Notes: generated from the sequence alone by a model not told the origin. Counted from the first letter of the stretch, positions 17,358 through 27,325 are shown. The stretch: 64,000 nucleotides of DNA from Knoellia sp. Soil729 (GCF_001427985.1 NZ_LMSA01000004.1:604-64603), one strand, 5' to 3'. Program-made: numbers and translations.

Positions 17358-18887
17358 GTGCCCAACCTCAACCTGACCACGCGCGACGCCGCCGCGCTCA
17401 AGGTCGACGCCATCGTCGTCGGCTCCGTCTCCACCGACTCCGGCGCGAGCCTGGCCGAGGGCCACGGCCTCCCCGCGGCCGCTGCCACGCACCTCGCCGC
17501 CGTCCTCGCCGACCTCGAGGCCAAGGGCAAGCCGGGCGAGACCGTGCGCGTCGTCGCGGTCCCCGACGTCTCGGCCACCGCCGTCGTGGTCACCGGCCTC
17601 GGCGCCGCCGACGCGATCACCCCCGACACGCTTCGCATCGCCGCAGGCTCGGCCCTGCGCTCGGTCGCCACCAAGGCGACGGTCGCCGTGGCCCTGCCGG
17701 CCGGGGACGAGGCGTCGCTCGCGGCGGTCTCCGACGGCGCGTATGCCGGGTGCTACACCTTCGACGCCACCTCCACCAAGGTGTCGACGGGCACCACGAA
17801 GAAGGCGAGCGCCACGAAGGCCTCGTCGGGCCCGAAGATCACCATCGTGTCGACCCTCGGCCAGGGCAAGTCGCTCAAGGCAGCGGTCGAGCGCGCCGCG
17901 GTCATCGGCTCGGCACGCGACCTCGCCCGGGACCTCGTCAACACCCCGCCCAACCTCCTCACCCCGCAGGCCTTCGTCGACCGCATCAAGGCCGTCGCCG
18001 CAGCGTCCTCGGGCAAGGTCACCATCTCCGTGCTCGACGAGAAGGCCCTCGCCAAGGGCGGCTTCGGCGGCATCGTCGGTGTCGGCCAGGGGTCGGCGAA
18101 CCCGCCGCGCATCGTCACGATGGCCTACTCCCCCGGTGGAGCCCGCGGCTCCCGCACCGGTGGCGTGGCGCTCGTGGGCAAGGGCATCACCTTCGACTCC
18201 GGAGGCCTGTGCATCAAGCCTGCCGCCGGAATGCTCACGATGAAGTCCGACATGGCTGGTGCTGCCGCGGTCGCGGCCACGGTCATCGCCGCCGCCGAGC
18301 TCGGTGGGCGGGTTCCCGTCACGGGCTACCTCTGCCTCGCTGAGAACATGCCGAGCGGCACGGCCCAGCGTCCCGGCGACGTCGTGACGATGCGCAACGG
18401 CACCACGGTCGAGATCATCGACACGGACGCCGAGGGCCGCATGGTCCTGGGCGATGGCATCTGCCTGGCCAGCGAGGCGAAGCCCGACGTCATCGTCGAC
18501 ATCGCCACCCTCACGGGCGCGCAGATGGTCGCCCTCGGCAGCCGGGTCGCCGGCGTCATGGGCAACGACGACGCCTTCCGGAGCCGCGTGGTCGATGCGG
18601 GCGGCGCCGAGGGTGAGGCGTCCTGGGCGATGCCCCTGCCGCGCGAGCTGCGCGCCGGCCTCGACTCCTCCGTGGCCGACCTGGCGCACAAGGCCGACCG
18701 CTGGGGCGGCATGCTCACGGCCGGGCTGTTCCTGCAGGAGTTCGTCGGCGAGGGCATCCCGTGGGCACACGTGGACATCGCCGGCCCGTCCTTCAACGAG
18801 AAGGGCCCCGACGGCGTCATCCCCAAGGGCGGCACCGGCTACGGCGTCGCCACGCTGGTGAACCTCGTCGAGAACCACACGGCCTGA
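17358..18887 (+). CDS. pepA: Leucyl aminopeptidase (M17)
   Basis: A 509-residue two-metal M17 aminopeptidase. The C-terminal catalytic domain has GKGITFDSGGLCIKPAAG (Lys and Asp), MKSDMAGAAAVAA and the signature NTDAEGR variant DTDAEGRMVLGDG; the N-terminal half is the regulatory macro-like domain. It removes N-terminal residues from cytosolic peptides. GTG at 17358 has AGGAGA 7 nt upstream; a TAGGGT -10 is at 17297-17302. A strong terminator follows the gene. Confidence 0.95.
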   Translation: MPNLNLTTRDAAALKVDAIVVGSVSTDSGASLAEGHGLPAAAATHLAAVLADLEAKGKPGETVRVVAVPDVSATAVVVTGLGAADAITPDTLRIAAGSALRSVATKATVAVALPAGDEASLAAVSDGAYAGCYTFDATSTKVSTGTTKKASATKASSGPKITIVSTLGQGKSLKAAVERAAVIGSARDLARDLVNTPPNLLTPQAFVDRIKAVAAASSGKVTISVLDEKALAKGGFGGIVGVGQGSANPPRIVTMAYSPGGARGSRTGGVALVGKGITFDSGGLCIKPAAGMLTMKSDMAGAAAVAATVIAAAELGGRVPVTGYLCLAENMPSGTAQRPGDVVTMRNGTTVEIIDTDAEGRMVLGDGICLASEAKPDVIVDIATLTGAQMVALGSRVAGVMGNDDAFRSRVVDAGGAEGEASWAMPLPRELRAGLDSSVADLAHKADRWGGMLTAGLFLQEFVGEGIPWAHVDIAGPSFNEKGPDGVIPKGGTGYGVATLVNLVENHTA

Positions 18888-18973
18888 CCCAGCCCCACCC
18901 GGCTGGACCCCGCCTGACCCCGCTAGACCCCGCTGGACCCCCTGACGCGCCACCCCTTTCCGGCGCATCACGC

Positions 18974-19020
18974 AAAGGGAGCGTTCGGCCCGGAACTGTT
19001 CCGGGCCGAACGCTCCCTTT
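18974..19020. terminator. Strong bidirectional terminator after pepA
   Basis: A perfect 22-bp stem (18974-18995 with 18999-19020), 3-nt loop, A-tract at one foot and T-tract at the other, so it can work in both directions. It lies between the convergent pepA and DUF5302 genes. Confidence 0.9.
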
Positions 19021-19060
19021 CGTGGATCAGGCGGAAAACGTGAGGTGGGGCGGGGGTGCG

Positions 19061-19252
19061 TCAGCCGGACTTGCGGCGGAACATCTGGTCACGCCCGGAC
19101 GTCTCGGGGCCGTGCCCGTGGTCGACCTTGCCCTGGTCGGCGCGGTCGGAGACGTCGGCCCCGCCGTGCGCGTGCTTCTTGTCCAGGGCCTCACGGAACT
19201 TCTTCTTCATGTCCTCGCTGGGCGTGGGACGGGAACTCTTCGACTCGGTCAC
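19061..19252 (-). CDS. DUF5302 small protein
   Basis: A 63-residue charged protein: TESKSSRPTPSEDMKKKFREALDKK followed by HAHGGADVSD and a Gly/His-rich tail ending MFRRKSG. It matches the actinobacterial DUF5302 type with a SEDMKKKFREALD core; role unknown. GTG at 19252 is fixed by AGGAGG 5 nt upstream. Confidence 0.82.
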   Translation of the reverse strand: MTESKSSRPTPSEDMKKKFREALDKKHAHGGADVSDRADQGKVDHGHGPETSGRDQMFRRKSG

Positions 19253-19330
19253 GGGTCCTCCTGGATCGGCGGTGCGGTCACGCTCACTCTCGCACGTCAC
19301 GACCACCACGGGCGACAGACTTCGCCGACG

Positions 19331-19660
19331 TCAGCGGCGGCGCTGGCGGGCGTTCCAGTCGCGCATCCGCTGCGGGTAGCCCGTCTGGTTGACGTCGTAG
19401 GTCGGCAGGTGCAGCTGGGTCGCGAGCGTGAAGGCGTCCTCTCGCGTGGGCAGGGCCCGACGGGTCCACTCACCGTCGTGCGCGATGAGGATGACGGTGG
19501 TCGACGTGACGCGGGTGGCCGGCTCGACGAAGGCCTCGACACCACGGCGGCTGCGCGCGAACTCCTCGAAGTGCGTGCGCGCCCGGCGGACGTCATCCTT
19601 CGAGGGCGCCGACGAGCCCCCTGCGGACGAGCCGCCCTTCCGTCGCCTGAACCACGCCAT
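19331..19660 (-). CDS. Conserved actinobacterial protein of unknown function
   Basis: A 109-residue basic protein starting MAWFRRRKGG, then a Ser/Gly linker, DVRRARTHFEEFARSRRGVEAFVEP and TVILIAHDGEWTRRALP, ending NQTGYPQRMRDWNARQRRR. I recognise the C-terminal TGYPQRMRDWN pattern as conserved in actinobacteria but know no function. TATCGT (19667-19672) sits 6 nt before the ATG, supporting this start. Confidence 0.75.
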   Translation of the reverse strand: MAWFRRRKGGSSAGGSSAPSKDDVRRARTHFEEFARSRRGVEAFVEPATRVTSTTVILIAHDGEWTRRALPTREDAFTLATQLHLPTYDVNQTGYPQRMRDWNARQRRR

Positions 19661-19861
19661 GGCGTCACGATACGGAAGAGGGCTGGGAGGTGCCCGTGAC
19701 TTCGCTGGCCGCGCCGACGGCATACCGCAAAGGCTTGTCGACCGGCTCGGACCTCGTGTGACGCGGGCCACGGTGCAGTGACAGGATGTGCGCACTGGCA
19801 CGACGTGGGCGCGACCCGCTGCGTTGGTGCCGTCGACCCAGAGCCAAGGGAGCAGACACCG

Positions 19862-21241
19862 ATGCCGGCCACCGCCGAGGACACCTACGACGTCGTCATC
19901 CTGGGAGGCGGAAGCGGCGGCTATGCCTGCGCCTTCCGCGCGGCCGAGCTCGGGCTGAGCGTCGCGCTCGTCGAGAAGTCCAAGCTCGGGGGCACGTGCC
20001 TGCACGTCGGGTGCATCCCGACCAAGGCCCTGCTGCACGCTGCCGAGGTCGCCGACAGCGCCCGTGAGGGAGAGCAGTTCGGCGTGCGCACGACGTTCGA
20101 GTCGGTCGACATGGCCGGGGTCAACGCCTACAAGGACGGCGTGATCGGCCGCCTCTACAAGGGCCTGCAGGGCCTGGCCAAGGCGCACAAGGTGGAGCTC
20201 GTCGAGGGAACCGGCCGCCTGGTCGACGCCACGACGGTCGAGGTCGACGGGCGCCGGCTCACCGGGCGCACCGTCGTCCTGGCCACCGGCTCCTACCCGC
20301 GCTCGCTCCCGGGGCTCGAGATCAGCGGCCGCATCATGACGAGCGAGCAGGCGCTGCAGCTCGACCACGTGCCGGACCGCGTCGTCGTGCTCGGCGGCGG
20401 CGTCATCGGCGTCGAGTTCGCGTCGGTGTTCCGCTCGTTCGGCTCCGAGGTGACGGTCGTCGAGGCCCTGCCCCGGCTCGTCGCGGCAGAGGACGAAGCC
20501 GTCTCCAAGGTCCTCGAGCGCGCGTTCCGCAAGCGCAAGATCACCGTGCGCGCGGGTGTGAAGTTCACCGGTGCCACCCAGGAGGGTGACGTCGTCACCG
20601 TCTCCCTCGAGGACGGCACGTCGATCGAGGCGGACCTGCTCCTCGTGGCCGTCGGCCGCGGTCCCGTGACCGACGGGCTCGGCTTCGCCGAGGCGGGTGT
20701 GAAGCTCGACCGCGGGTTCGTCACCACCGACGACCGGCTGCGGACCGGTGTCGATGGCCTGTATGCCGTGGGAGACATCGTTCCCGGCCTCCAGCTCGCC
20801 CACCGCGGCTTCCAGCAGGGCATCTTCGTCGCCGAGGAGATCGCCGGGCTGTCACCGGCTCCGATCGTCGAGTCGACCATCCCCCGAGTGACCTACTGCA
20901 ACCCCGAGATCGCCTCCGTCGGCCTCACCGAGGCGCAGGCACGTGAGGCGCACGGCGAGATCGAGACCTACGAGTACAACCTCGGCGGCAACGGCAAGTC
21001 CCAGATCCTGCAGACCGCCGGCTTCGTCAAGCTCGTGCGCGCCAAGGACGGACCCGTCGTCGGCATCCACATGATCGGCGCAAGGATGGGCGAGCAGGTC
21101 GGGGAGGCACAGCTCATCGTCGGCTGGGAGGCCCACCCCGACGACGTCGCACCCTTGATCCACGCGCACCCCACCCAGAACGAAGCACTCGGCGAGGCCC
21201 ATCTGGCGCTCGCTGGCAAACCCCTGCATGCTCACAACTAG
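19862..21241 (+). CDS. lpdA: Dihydrolipoyl dehydrogenase (E3)
   Basis: A 459-residue flavoenzyme. FAD site VVILGGGSGGYACAFRAAEL, redox-active disulfide GGTCLHVGCIPTKALLHAAE, NAD site VVVLGGGVIGVEFASVF, and the C-terminal catalytic HAHPTQNEALGEA (His-Glu). It reoxidises dihydrolipoyl groups of 2-oxoacid dehydrogenase and glycine cleavage complexes. It precedes sucB by 39 nt on the same strand, fitting an E3-E2 operon. GGGAG lies just before the ATG. Confidence 0.96.
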   Translation: MPATAEDTYDVVILGGGSGGYACAFRAAELGLSVALVEKSKLGGTCLHVGCIPTKALLHAAEVADSAREGEQFGVRTTFESVDMAGVNAYKDGVIGRLYKGLQGLAKAHKVELVEGTGRLVDATTVEVDGRRLTGRTVVLATGSYPRSLPGLEISGRIMTSEQALQLDHVPDRVVVLGGGVIGVEFASVFRSFGSEVTVVEALPRLVAAEDEAVSKVLERAFRKRKITVRAGVKFTGATQEGDVVTVSLEDGTSIEADLLLVAVGRGPVTDGLGFAEAGVKLDRGFVTTDDRLRTGVDGLYAVGDIVPGLQLAHRGFQQGIFVAEEIAGLSPAPIVESTIPRVTYCNPEIASVGLTEAQAREAHGEIETYEYNLGGNGKSQILQTAGFVKLVRAKDGPVVGIHMIGARMGEQVGEAQLIVGWEAHPDDVAPLIHAHPTQNEALGEAHLALAGKPLHAHN

Positions 21242-21280
21242 AGTTGACGCGACGCCACCGTTGATAGGAGAAACCACACC

Positions 21281-23263
21281 ATGTCCGAACGTGTGACCAT
21301 GCCCGCCCTCGGCGAGTCCGTGACCGAGGGCACCGTCACCAGGTGGCTCAAGAACGTCGGCGATGAGGTCGCGGTGGACGAGCCGCTGCTCGAGGTCTCG
21401 ACCGACAAGGTCGACACCGAGATCCCGTCGCCCGTCGCGGGCACGCTCCAGGAGATCCTCGCCGAGGAGGACGAGACGGTCGCCGTGGGCGCCGACCTCG
21501 CCGTCATCGGTGACGGACCCGCAGCGGGTGGCGACGACGACGCGCCGGCCGAGCAGTCCGACGACTCCGACACCCCTGCGGCCGGTTCTCCCCCGGCTGA
21601 CGCAGGGTCCCCGTCCGAGCAGAGCGACTCCGCTCCGGCCGAGCAGTCGCCTGCTGACTCCGCGCCCGCTGACTCGGCGCCTGCAGAGTCCGAGTCGGCT
21701 CCGTCCGAGGCTCCAGCGCAGAGCGAGTCCGCTCCGGCAGCGTCCTCGTCCTCCGGTGGCGGTGGTGGGGGCACGACCGTGACCATGCCCGCCCTGGGCG
21801 AGTCGGTCACCGAAGGCACCATCACCCGCTGGCTCAAGGCCGAGGGTGACGAGGTCGCCGTCGACGAGCCGCTGCTCGAGGTCTCGACCGACAAGGTCGA
21901 CACCGAGATCCCCTCCCCTGTTGCCGGCACCCTGAGCAAGATTCTCGTCCAGGAGGACGAGACCGTGCCGGTGGGCGCCGACCTCGCCGTCGTCGGTGGC
22001 GACGCCGGTGGCTCTGCACAGCAGGAGGAGGCGCCCCAGCAGGACGCCCCGAAGCAGGAGGACGCCCCGAAGCAGGAGGAGGCGCCACAGCAGGAGGCGG
22101 CACCCCAGCAGGAGGCGCCCAAGGCGGAGCCCTCCCCCGAGACCGGCAAGGAAGGCGGGCCCGAGGCCACGCAGGAGGAGCCGAAGAAGGAGGAAGCCAA
22201 GGAGGAGTCGGCCACCCAGCAGGTTGCCCCCGATGAGCCCGCTCCCTCCGCCGAGAGTGTCGCCAAGGCGACCGCTCCCGCGTCCAGTGGCGGCTCGAAC
22301 GAGCCGGCCGACGCATCCGCCTACGTCACTCCCCTCGTGCGCAAGATCGCCAACGAGAACGGCATCGACCTCGGCTCCCTCAAGGGCACCGGTGTCGGCG
22401 GGCGGATCCGCAAGCAGGACGTCCTCGCCGCGGCCGAAGCCGCCAAGGCACCTGCGCAGGCTCCTGCTGCCCCGCAGGAGTCCACCCCGGCCCCTGCGGC
22501 TTCGTCGGCGTCCTCCTCGAGCAAGCCCGCGAGTGCCGACACGAGCCTTCGTGGGACCACCCAGCCGATGACCCGCCTGCGCAAGGTGATCGCCAAGCGC
22601 ATGGTCGAGTCCCTGCAGACCTCGGCCCAGCTGACCACGGTTGTCGAGGTCGACGTCACCAAGATCGCTCGCCTGCGTGACCGTGCCAAGGCCGACTTCG
22701 CCCGTCGCGAGGGCAGCAAGCTCAGCTTCCTGCCGTTCTTCACCCTGGCGGCGATCGAGGCGCTCAAGGTGCACCCGACCGTCAACGCCAGCATCGACGG
22801 CGACAACGTGACCTACCACGGCAGCGAGAACGTCGGCATGGCCGTCGACACCGAGAAGGGCCTGCTCGTCCCGGTCGTCAAGAACGCCGGCGACCTCAAC
22901 ATCGCCGGCCTCTCTCGCGGCATCGCCGAGCTGGCGGAGCGCACGCGCACCAACAAGATCACGCCCGACGACCTCGCTGGAGGCACGTTCACCATCACCA
23001 ACACGGGTTCGCGCGGCGCCCTGTTCGACACGCCGATCATCAACCAGCCGCAGGTGGCCATCCTCGGCACCGGTGCGGTCGTGAAGCGACCGGTCGTCGT
23101 CAAGGACTCCGACGGCGGCGAGACGATCGCGATCCGTTCGATGGTCTACCTCGCACTGTCCTACGACCACCGGATCGTGGACGGCGCCGACGCCGCTCGC
23201 TTCCTCGGCACGGTCAAGGAGCGCCTGGAGGAAGGCGCCTTCGAGGCAGACTTGGGTCTCTGA
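21281..23263 (+). CDS. sucB: 2-oxoglutarate dehydrogenase E2 (dihydrolipoamide succinyltransferase), two lipoyl domains
   Basis: A 660-residue E2. Two lipoyl domains (about 1-80 and 165-245) each carry [15 protein letters not shown] with the lipoylated Lys. Each is followed by a long acidic Ala/Pro/Glu/Gln-rich linker. Then a peripheral-subunit-binding domain ([17 protein letters not shown]...[14 protein letters not shown]) and the acyltransferase core ending in [18 protein letters not shown] with catalytic His and Asp. The two lipoyl modules are nearly identical in DNA. SD AGGAG before ATG. Could also serve pyruvate dehydrogenase, as in mycobacteria. Confidence 0.94.
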   Translation: MSERVTMPALGESVTEGTVTRWLKNVGDEVAVDEPLLEVSTDKVDTEIPSPVAGTLQEILAEEDETVAVGADLAVIGDGPAAGGDDDAPAEQSDDSDTPAAGSPPADAGSPSEQSDSAPAEQSPADSAPADSAPAESESAPSEAPAQSESAPAASSSSGGGGGGTTVTMPALGESVTEGTITRWLKAEGDEVAVDEPLLEVSTDKVDTEIPSPVAGTLSKILVQEDETVPVGADLAVVGGDAGGSAQQEEAPQQDAPKQEDAPKQEEAPQQEAAPQQEAPKAEPSPETGKEGGPEATQEEPKKEEAKEESATQQVAPDEPAPSAESVAKATAPASSGGSNEPADASAYVTPLVRKIANENGIDLGSLKGTGVGGRIRKQDVLAAAEAAKAPAQAPAAPQESTPAPAASSASSSSKPASADTSLRGTTQPMTRLRKVIAKRMVESLQTSAQLTTVVEVDVTKIARLRDRAKADFARREGSKLSFLPFFTLAAIEALKVHPTVNASIDGDNVTYHGSENVGMAVDTEKGLLVPVVKNAGDLNIAGLSRGIAELAERTRTNKITPDDLAGGTFTITNTGSRGALFDTPIINQPQVAILGTGAVVKRPVVVKDSDGGETIAIRSMVYLALSYDHRIVDGADAARFLGTVKERLEEGAFEADLGL

Positions 23264-23276
23264 GGCCCTGAGCTCC

Positions 23277-24176
23277 ATGTCACAGCGCATCGCCGTCGCC
23301 GGCTCGTCCGGTTTGATCGGTGGTGCGCTGTGCCGTTCCCTGCGGGAGCGCGGTGACGAGGTGATCCGCCTCGTGCGTCGCCCGCCCGAGCACTCCTCGG
23401 AGGTGCAGTGGGACCCGTCGACACGGCACCTCGCGCCCGAGGTGCTCGACGGTGTCGACGCCGTCATCAACGTTGCCGGGGCCAGCTTGGGCGCCCATCG
23501 CTTCACCCCGGCCTTCAAGGCCGAGGTGGTCCGTTCCCGTACCGATGGCACCACGGCACTGGCCACGGCGATTGCCGCGACCGGACGGCCGATCCACCTC
23601 CTCAACGGGTCCGCGGTGGGCTACTACGGTGACCGGGGCGACGAGGTGCTCACGGAGGAGAGCAGCGCCGGCTCCGGTTTCCTCGTCGACGTCGTCCACG
23701 CCTGGGAGGGTGCGACCGAGCCCGCCGCGCAGTCGGGCGCGCCCGTCTCGCTGTTGCGCACCGGCATCGTGCTGGACCCGCAGGGTGACGCGATCAAGGC
23801 GTTGCTCCTGCTGACCAGGCTCGGGCTCGGCGGACCTCTCGGCAACGGTCGGCAGTACTGGGCCTGGATCACGCTCGAGGACCACGTGCGCGCCGTCCAG
23901 CACGTGCTCGACAACGTGCTGCAGGGCCCGGTCAACCTCACCGGCCCCGAACCCGCGCCCCAGCGCGAGGTCGTCGCCGAGATGGGGCGCCAGCTCCACC
24001 GGCCGACCCTGCTGCCGGCGCCCAAGCTCGCGCTGCGCGCCATCGTGGGCGAGATGGGGGACAACATCGTGTCCAGCCAGCGAGCCATCCCCCAACGGCT
24101 TCTGGACAGCGGCTTCGACTTCAACCAGTCGACGCTCGAGGACGCCGTGAGCTGGCTCCTCTCACGCCAGCGCTGA
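23277..24176 (+). CDS. TIGR01777-family NAD(P)-binding epimerase/oxidoreductase
   Basis: A 299-residue extended short-chain-dehydrogenase-like protein: IAVAGSSGLIGGALCRSL (nucleotide loop), VINVAGASLGAHRF, NGSAVGYYGDRGDEVLTEES, ILDDHV-type region WAWITLEDHVRAVQHVL, and the C-terminal DUF1731 (LLDSGFDFNQSTLEDAVSWL). Substrate unknown. It starts 13 nt after sucB and probably shares its transcript, the arrangement I recall from mycobacteria. Confidence 0.88.
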   Translation: MSQRIAVAGSSGLIGGALCRSLRERGDEVIRLVRRPPEHSSEVQWDPSTRHLAPEVLDGVDAVINVAGASLGAHRFTPAFKAEVVRSRTDGTTALATAIAATGRPIHLLNGSAVGYYGDRGDEVLTEESSAGSGFLVDVVHAWEGATEPAAQSGAPVSLLRTGIVLDPQGDAIKALLLLTRLGLGGPLGNGRQYWAWITLEDHVRAVQHVLDNVLQGPVNLTGPEPAPQREVVAEMGRQLHRPTLLPAPKLALRAIVGEMGDNIVSSQRAIPQRLLDSGFDFNQSTLEDAVSWLLSRQR

Positions 24177-24198
24177 CCCCCGGCGCAGTCCCGGGCCG

Positions 24199-24229
24199 AG
24201 TGGCCCTCCCTCGCCTCCAGCGAGGCCAC
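24199..24229. terminator. Possible hairpin between convergent genes
   Basis: Outer arms GTGGC/GCCAC and inner arms CTCGC/GCGAG around a CTCCA loop, with a 5-nt bulge. It lies between the epimerase and the kinase stops. A modest candidate terminator. Confidence 0.4.
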
Positions 24230-24231
24230 GC

Positions 24232-25830
24232 TCAGGGTGACCGCACGTCGTGGACCCGCCAGCCCGAGTCGGTCCGCATGAGGTCGAGAAGCACCGCGTC
24301 GCCCGGGACCGCCCCGCGGGGCTGGTCTCCGCCCGGTCCCCTCACCACGTGCGCGCCCGTGTCGATCGCCGCGCGGATCGTGGTCACCCCGTCGCTCGCG
24401 CCCACGACGGTGGCGTCACGCACCACGAAGGTGAGCCCGGCGTAGCGCTGGTGTGCCCGCTGCACTCCCGCGAGCACCTCGGTGTCGCGGGTCATCGCCG
24501 GGGAACGAGGCGCGTCGACCTCGACGAGGCGAGCGGCCACGCCGGTGGACCACGCGAGCGCGCGGGCATCGGCCAAGGCCTGCACCAGGCCGACGGGGTC
24601 CCGATCGGGTGCATCCGGCACGCAACGGGGGTCGGTGGGGGCGAGGTCGGCGGCCGGGGCCCGCTCATGACCACTGTCTGGACCGGCACCCTGCGGGCCG
24701 GACGAGGACGCCACTGCGTCCTGGCGACCCGCGGTCCACGAGACGATGCCCAGCGTCAGCGCCGACACCACTGCGACCACCGCCAACCAGGGCACGAGCC
24801 CACGCAACGCACCGCCGGTTCGGCGAAGCAACGACCCGACGCGCGCACTCCATCGGTCCTCGACGGCCCGTCGCCGCAGCCGTGCACCCAGCAACGTGCG
24901 CCGGGCCGCCCCTTTCTCGCCCACACCCCCACGCGCACCGACAGCGGACTCCGCCCTCGCGCAGGCACGGATGCGGCGGGTGAGGAGGCTGACGTCGTCC
25001 TCGCCACGCACGAGCACGAGCGGCTGCGCTGGGGCGCTCTCGAAGATCGCCACCGCGAGTGCGTCCGCGCCGGGACGATCCTCCGGCCGAGAACGCAGCG
25101 CACCCTCGACAGCTGCGACGAGCTCATCGCCCAGGCCGGGCACACGGTCCCCCAGCCGCCCCCGGAGCACGGCGGGCCCAGGTGCCTCACCGGTGAGGCA
25201 GAACCACGCCAGCGCACCGAGGGCATGGACGTCGGACGCCGTGGTGGGGATCGCACCCAGGAGGACCTCCGGTGCGACGAAACCCTCGGTACCCCGCGGC
25301 TCGCCGGGTTGCTCCCCCACGATGCGGGCCACCCCGAGGTCGGCAAGGAATGGCTGGCCGTCCAGGTCGAGCAGCACGTTGTCCGGGGACAGGTCACCGT
25401 GGACCACGCCGACGCCGTGCAGCCGTCCCACGGCCGAGGCGATCGGGCTGAGGACCGAGACCACCTCGCCCGGCGCGAGATGCCCGCGAGCGCGCACGGC
25501 AGCGCCGAGCGTTCCCCCCGCCAGGTGGTCGAGCACAAGAGCCACGTCACCGCTGGGCAGCGCCGTCGCCTCGTGCAGCCTCACCAGGTGCGGTTCGTGC
25601 AGCCGTCCCAGCACGGCAAGCTCGACCAGCGCGTCCTGGGCGTCGAACGCCGGCACGACCTTGATCGCCACGCTCTCGCCCGCACTGCTGGTCGCCGACC
25701 ACACGGAACCGGACCCGCCCTGCCCGATCGGCTCGACGACGTCGTAGCCGGGCACGCTGGGAGCGCGGTGGTCCACGATCCGGTGGCGTCCGGCATACCG
25801 GCTCTCGGGTGCCCTGTCGGGGTTCTGCAT
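24232..25830 (-). CDS. Membrane serine/threonine protein kinase-like protein with atypical catalytic motifs
   Basis: A 532-residue protein: kinase domain (about 28-270), cytosolic basic linker, one membrane helix near 345-365 and an extracellular domain of about 165 residues. The kinase has a P-loop (GQGGSGSVW), the VAIK lysine and an APE motif, but the HRDLKPxN loop reads HGDLSPDN and DFG reads DLG. The Asp residues remain, so some activity is possible; the Arg and Lys are missing. The outer domain resembles a mce-associated/NTF2-like fold in length only. Partner genes are not evident. Confidence 0.85.
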   Translation of the reverse strand: MQNPDRAPESRYAGRHRIVDHRAPSVPGYDVVEPIGQGGSGSVWSATSSAGESVAIKVVPAFDAQDALVELAVLGRLHEPHLVRLHEATALPSGDVALVLDHLAGGTLGAAVRARGHLAPGEVVSVLSPIASAVGRLHGVGVVHGDLSPDNVLLDLDGQPFLADLGVARIVGEQPGEPRGTEGFVAPEVLLGAIPTTASDVHALGALAWFCLTGEAPGPAVLRGRLGDRVPGLGDELVAAVEGALRSRPEDRPGADALAVAIFESAPAQPLVLVRGEDDVSLLTRRIRACARAESAVGARGGVGEKGAARRTLLGARLRRRAVEDRWSARVGSLLRRTGGALRGLVPWLAVVAVVSALTLGIVSWTAGRQDAVASSSGPQGAGPDSGHERAPAADLAPTDPRCVPDAPDRDPVGLVQALADARALAWSTGVAARLVEVDAPRSPAMTRDTEVLAGVQRAHQRYAGLTFVVRDATVVGASDGVTTIRAAIDTGAHVVRGPGGDQPRGAVPGDAVLLDLMRTDSGWRVHDVRSP

Positions 25831-25881
25831 CAGCCCATGCTGGCCGAGATGACGACACCCGCCGCGGGGTTTTCCACAGCC

Positions 25882-26508
25882 TCAGGCGATGCGCTCCCCC
25901 GCCGACGCGACTCCCAGCCAGGTGTGCGGGTTGCCGTCCCAGCACCAGCCGAGCTTCGGCGCGCGCTCGCTGATCCACAGCGCGGGGACCCTGCGGTCGG
26001 CTCGTCGCGAGCCGGAGAGCATGAAGCACCTGTTCTTCTCGAGCAGCTGCGGGGCCTGGGTCACGACGGCGATGCCCTCGTCGATCGTGAGCGGGGTCCG
26101 CCCGCGCCCGCGGATGACGGGCAGGGCGTCCTCCGGCCGCACGCCGCAGAACTCCTCACCGCGGTCGATGTCGACGAGCAGGTAGGCGGGGGCCATTGGC
26201 ACCTCGAGCTCGGGCAGCGGGTCGTAGGTCGCGAGGTCTCCCGGCGCGTGGTTGCGGTCGACGACCCCGGGCTTGCGCCCACCGACGAGGCGCAGGAGCG
26301 GGACGGTCGTCGTCGGGTCGACGAGCTGGCGCGTGACCACCACCGTGTATGCCGTCCGCCCCGGTTCCTCGCTCGGCGGCACCTCGTCGAGTCGGTGGGC
26401 TGGCTCCCTCAGGGGGGCGAGCTCACGGCGAAAAGCGTTCTCGCTCAGGCCTGCCAGCGCCGGATAGCCCAGCTCGACCAGACGGTCGACCTGCTCCTCG
26501 AACGACAT
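25882..26508 (-). CDS. DUF5701-family protein
   Basis: A 208-residue soluble protein with the N-terminal pattern QVDRLVELGYPALAGLSE..F and later PAYLLVDIDRGEEFCGVRPEDALP and DEGIAVVTQAPQLLEKN, ending in a Trp-rich PKLGWCWDGNPHTWLG. This fits DUF5701; function unknown. SD GGAGGGAG lies just before the ATG. It is divergent from the peptidase E gene. Confidence 0.8.
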   Translation of the reverse strand: MSFEEQVDRLVELGYPALAGLSENAFRRELAPLREPAHRLDEVPPSEEPGRTAYTVVVTRQLVDPTTTVPLLRLVGGRKPGVVDRNHAPGDLATYDPLPELEVPMAPAYLLVDIDRGEEFCGVRPEDALPVIRGRGRTPLTIDEGIAVVTQAPQLLEKNRCFMLSGSRRADRRVPALWISERAPKLGWCWDGNPHTWLGVASAGERIA

Positions 26509-26590
26509 GCGCTCTCCCTCCTCTCGGCACCGGCTCGTTCAACGCCCCGTCGTCACGGGAGGTTCCGATGGTCCCGCTAGGGTCGGCACC

Positions 26591-27325
26591 ATGCCTGCCG
26601 ACCAGCCCACGATCCTTGCCACCTCCGGTGGCTACCGCCCCGCGAGCCGCACCCAGTTCGAGTTCGACGCCCTCGTGCACCACGCCGTCGAGCTGTCCGG
26701 CGTCACGGGACGCCGGCCCAGGGTCACCGTGGTCGGTACGGCGATGGGCGACCAGCGCTACCTCAACGACCACCTGCAGCAGGCTGGGCGTGTGGCCGGT
26801 TTCGAGGTCACGACCTTGGACCTCTTCCCGATGCCGAACCACGACGACGTGCCCGGGCTGCTCCTCGACCAGGACGTCATCTGGGTCAACGGCGGGTCGG
26901 TCGCCAACCTGCTGGCCGTCTGGGCCGTCCACGACCTCGGTCCTGCAATGCGCGCGGCGTGGGAGGCCGGAGTCGTCCTGTCGGGTGTCTCCGCGGGATC
27001 GATCTGTTGGTACATCGGCGGGACCACCGACTCCTTCGGTCCGGAGCTGCGAGCGGTCACCAACGGGCTCGCCCTCCTCCCCTACGGCAACGGCGTGCAC
27101 TACGACTCGGAGGCACGCCGCCGACCTCTCGTCCACGAGCTCGTCGCCAGAAGCACCCTTCCCGTGACGCACTGCACCGACGACGGGGTCGGGCTCGTCT
27201 ATCACGGGACCGAGCTCGTCGAAGCGGTCTCGGAGCGCGATGGCAAAGGTGCCTACATCGTCACGCGGGATGGTGACGCCGCCGTCGAGGAGCGCATCGA
27301 GCCACGCCGTCTCACCAACCCCTGA
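26591..27325 (+). CDS. pepE: Peptidase E-like (S51) aspartyl dipeptidase
   Basis: A 244-residue S51 peptidase. The nucleophile elbow VLSGVSAGSICWY holds the catalytic Ser near residue 139; WVNGGSVANLLAVW is the oxyanion-side loop and NGLALLPYGNGVHYDSE carries the His. Family members cut Asp-X dipeptides. ATG at 26591 is fixed by TAGGGT (26578-26583) 7 nt upstream. Confidence 0.88.
   Translation: MPADQPTILATSGGYRPASRTQFEFDALVHHAVELSGVTGRRPRVTVVGTAMGDQRYLNDHLQQAGRVAGFEVTTLDLFPMPNHDDVPGLLLDQDVIWVNGGSVANLLAVWAVHDLGPAMRAAWEAGVVLSGVSAGSICWYIGGTTDSFGPELRAVTNGLALLPYGNGVHYDSEARRRPLVHELVARSTLPVTHCTDDGVGLVYHGTELVEAVSERDGKGAYIVTRDGDAAVEERIEPRRLTNP

Noticed and set aside
17226-18971. 581-codon reverse frame opposite pepA
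   Set aside because: Shadow of the clearly recognised aminopeptidase; composition is Arg/Gly/Asp-rich with no domain.
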